From NCBI GenBank assembly GCA_020849825.1, contig JADZFP010000023.1:1-7928 (forward strand): 7,928 nucleotides of DNA, read 5' to 3'. Made by a program: the position numbers and the translations under genes. Each line of letters begins with the position of its first letter. The stretch's first letter is position 1. The DNA comes from Saprospiraceae bacterium (lineage in GTDB: Bacteria; Bacteroidota; Bacteroidia; Chitinophagales; Saprospiraceae). Below the pieces are notes generated by a model. That model did not search any database. It had not been told where the DNA came from and saw only the letters and a list, made by a program, of their open reading frames with translations. Positions 6,849-7,928 of the stretch are shown piece after piece.

Positions 6849-7862
6849 TTAGAAGCGCGGGCAAAGCACGCGGGGTTTGATTTTAGCCGGTTTATAGATT
6901 TTAATGATGTAGTTGGCAGCCAGTTCGAAGCCGCCGCGGCCGTTGGTAACCGAAGTCAGGTCGGAGGTATTGATGTCGTAAGCCAGGCCCACGGTCAAAT
7001 CCTTGTATTGCACCCCGGCGATGGCGTTGATGGCGTCGCGGAAACGGTACCCTGCGCCGATATTGACGCGAATTTCCTTTTGCGGGTTGATCAGGTAGCT
7101 GGCCAGGCCCTGCAGATTGATCTCGTCGGCTCCGCCCATGGTTTGGTACAGGAAGGCAGGAGAAACCGTCCAGCGGTCGGTCATGGCGATATTGAACTGG
7201 CCATGCACAACGGAGCGCTGCGGGATTTTTTCCGTCTGGTTCAGGATGCCGTAATTCGGCTTGCCCAGGTGGAACATGGAGAAGCCGATATTGAAGTCCA
7301 TGCGTTTGTTGAGCCGCGAGGTGAGCACCACGCCCGCGCTGATGTCGCTCCACTCCGATTTGTTGTTTTGGCCCAGTCGCTGGTCGTCGGCGCTGCTCGG
7401 GAATCCCATCGACAGTTCGTCTTCAAAATTGAAGTCGTGGTTGACCCGGCGGTTGGTGCGGCCGTAGTCGCCACCGAGTGAGATGTAGGAGTTGCCCTTT
7501 TTATCGAGCGAAAAGTGGTAGGACCCGCCCAGTTTGCCCACCGTGGTGCACAGAGAGCCAGAGCCGACCTGGTCGCTCACGAAAGTGAGGCCTGCTCCGA
7601 TCCAGTCGCGTTTGCGGAAGCCGCGAAAAATCGGGGCGTCGATAAACGCGGAGGGCGTACCATAGCGGTTGTTGTTGAGAATGCTCCGCCATTGATCGCG
7701 ATAAATACCGCCGATACGGGCTGTCCCCTCAAATTTACCCAGCATCGCGGGATTGAGAGATGTGGGCGCCATGTAATACTGCGTAAAGTGTACGTCTTGT
7801 GCAGACAAGGCGCTGAGGGTCAGCAAAGCGAATAAGGATAGGAGTAGTTTTTTAACGTGCAT
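6849..7862 (-). CDS. PorP/SprF family type IX secretion system outer-membrane protein
   Basis: The product is 337 aa, a normal length for the family. It has a signal peptide (MHVKKLLLSLFALLTLSALSA, cleaved before Q22) followed by the family's characteristic start: HFTQYYMAPTSLNPAMLG, then RIGGIYRDQWRSI. The rest alternates short amphipathic strands with Gly/Asn turns, as in a beta-barrel, and includes YHFSLDKKG, LGGDYGR, FNIGFSMFHLGKPNYG, AGYRFRDAI and VGLAYDIN. PorP of Porphyromonas gingivalis and SprF of Flavobacterium johnsoniae are outer-membrane T9SS components; SprF is needed for secretion of the gliding adhesin SprB. Bacteroidota often carry many paralogues, each beside a cargo gene, so this copy need not be the core PorP. 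It is followed by the PorE-like gene on the same strand. Any gene upstream lies outside the window. Confidence 0.95.
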   Translation of the reverse strand: MHVKKLLLSLFALLTLSALSAQDVHFTQYYMAPTSLNPAMLGKFEGTARIGGIYRDQWRSILNNNRYGTPSAFIDAPIFRGFRKRDWIGAGLTFVSDQVGSGSLCTTVGKLGGSYHFSLDKKGNSYISLGGDYGRTNRRVNHDFNFEDELSMGFPSSADDQRLGQNNKSEWSDISAGVVLTSRLNKRMDFNIGFSMFHLGKPNYGILNQTEKIPQRSVVHGQFNIAMTDRWTVSPAFLYQTMGGADEINLQGLASYLINPQKEIRVNIGAGYRFRDAINAIAGVQYKDLTVGLAYDINTSDLTSVTNGRGGFELAANYIIKIYKPAKIKPRVLCPRF

Positions 7863-7928
7863 GAGCCTAAGTGAGTTTTTAGAACTGTCGAATAGGGTTC
7901 GTCGGCGAAAAGTAGGGCAAAATTGGAA

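Noticed and set aside
7907..7914. TACTTTTC on the minus strand upstream of the PorP/SprF gene as a -7 promoter element
   Set aside because: It misses the final G of TAnnTTTG, and too little upstream sequence is present to find a -33 element or exclude an operon with an upstream gene.

Overview
The window looks like Bacteroidota DNA, most likely a Saprospiria-type bacterium (Saprospiraceae or Lewinella relatives). The evidence is a PorP/SprF outer-membrane protein, an OmpA protein with PorE-like architecture, a giant secreted HYR/P-domain protein, little Shine-Dalgarno signal before the genes, and four signal peptides that would all leave glutamine as the first mature residue. The lineage call rests on recognising families by eye; no database search was run. 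All five convincing genes lie on the minus strand, so transcription runs from high to low coordinates.

Region by region along transcription: 7928-7863 is upstream sequence with no gene seen. 7862-6849 encodes a complete PorP/SprF-family type IX secretion system (T9SS) protein. 6784-4724 encodes a complete TPR / beta-propeller / regulatory-like / OmpA_C protein, probably in the same transcript. 4723-4145 is an AT-rich gap with no believable gene; it holds a perfect 16-bp inverted repeat built from CGCAAAG units and one candidate Bacteroidota-type promoter. 4144-3623 encodes a helical lipoprotein of unknown function, and 3574-3170 a small secreted protein of unknown function. From 3139 to the window edge at base 1 runs one uninterrupted frame of 1046 codons, the N-terminal part of a giant surface or secreted protein.

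How they may work together: PorP/SprF proteins are outer-membrane T9SS components, often paired with particular cargo. The OmpA protein would tie that machinery to peptidoglycan. The giant protein has the look of T9SS cargo, but its C-terminus, where a sorting domain would lie, is outside the window. The lipoprotein and small secreted protein sit tightly before it (48 and 30 bp gaps), suggesting co-expression and perhaps an accessory role.

The most interesting part is the giant protein. Two of its Ig-like modules appear to be split by whole inserted beta-rich domains, both next to a conserved Asp-Asn-Cys motif. One insert is a proprotein-convertase P-domain with no protease in view. The first half of the protein also has a 562-residue stretch without a single lysine.
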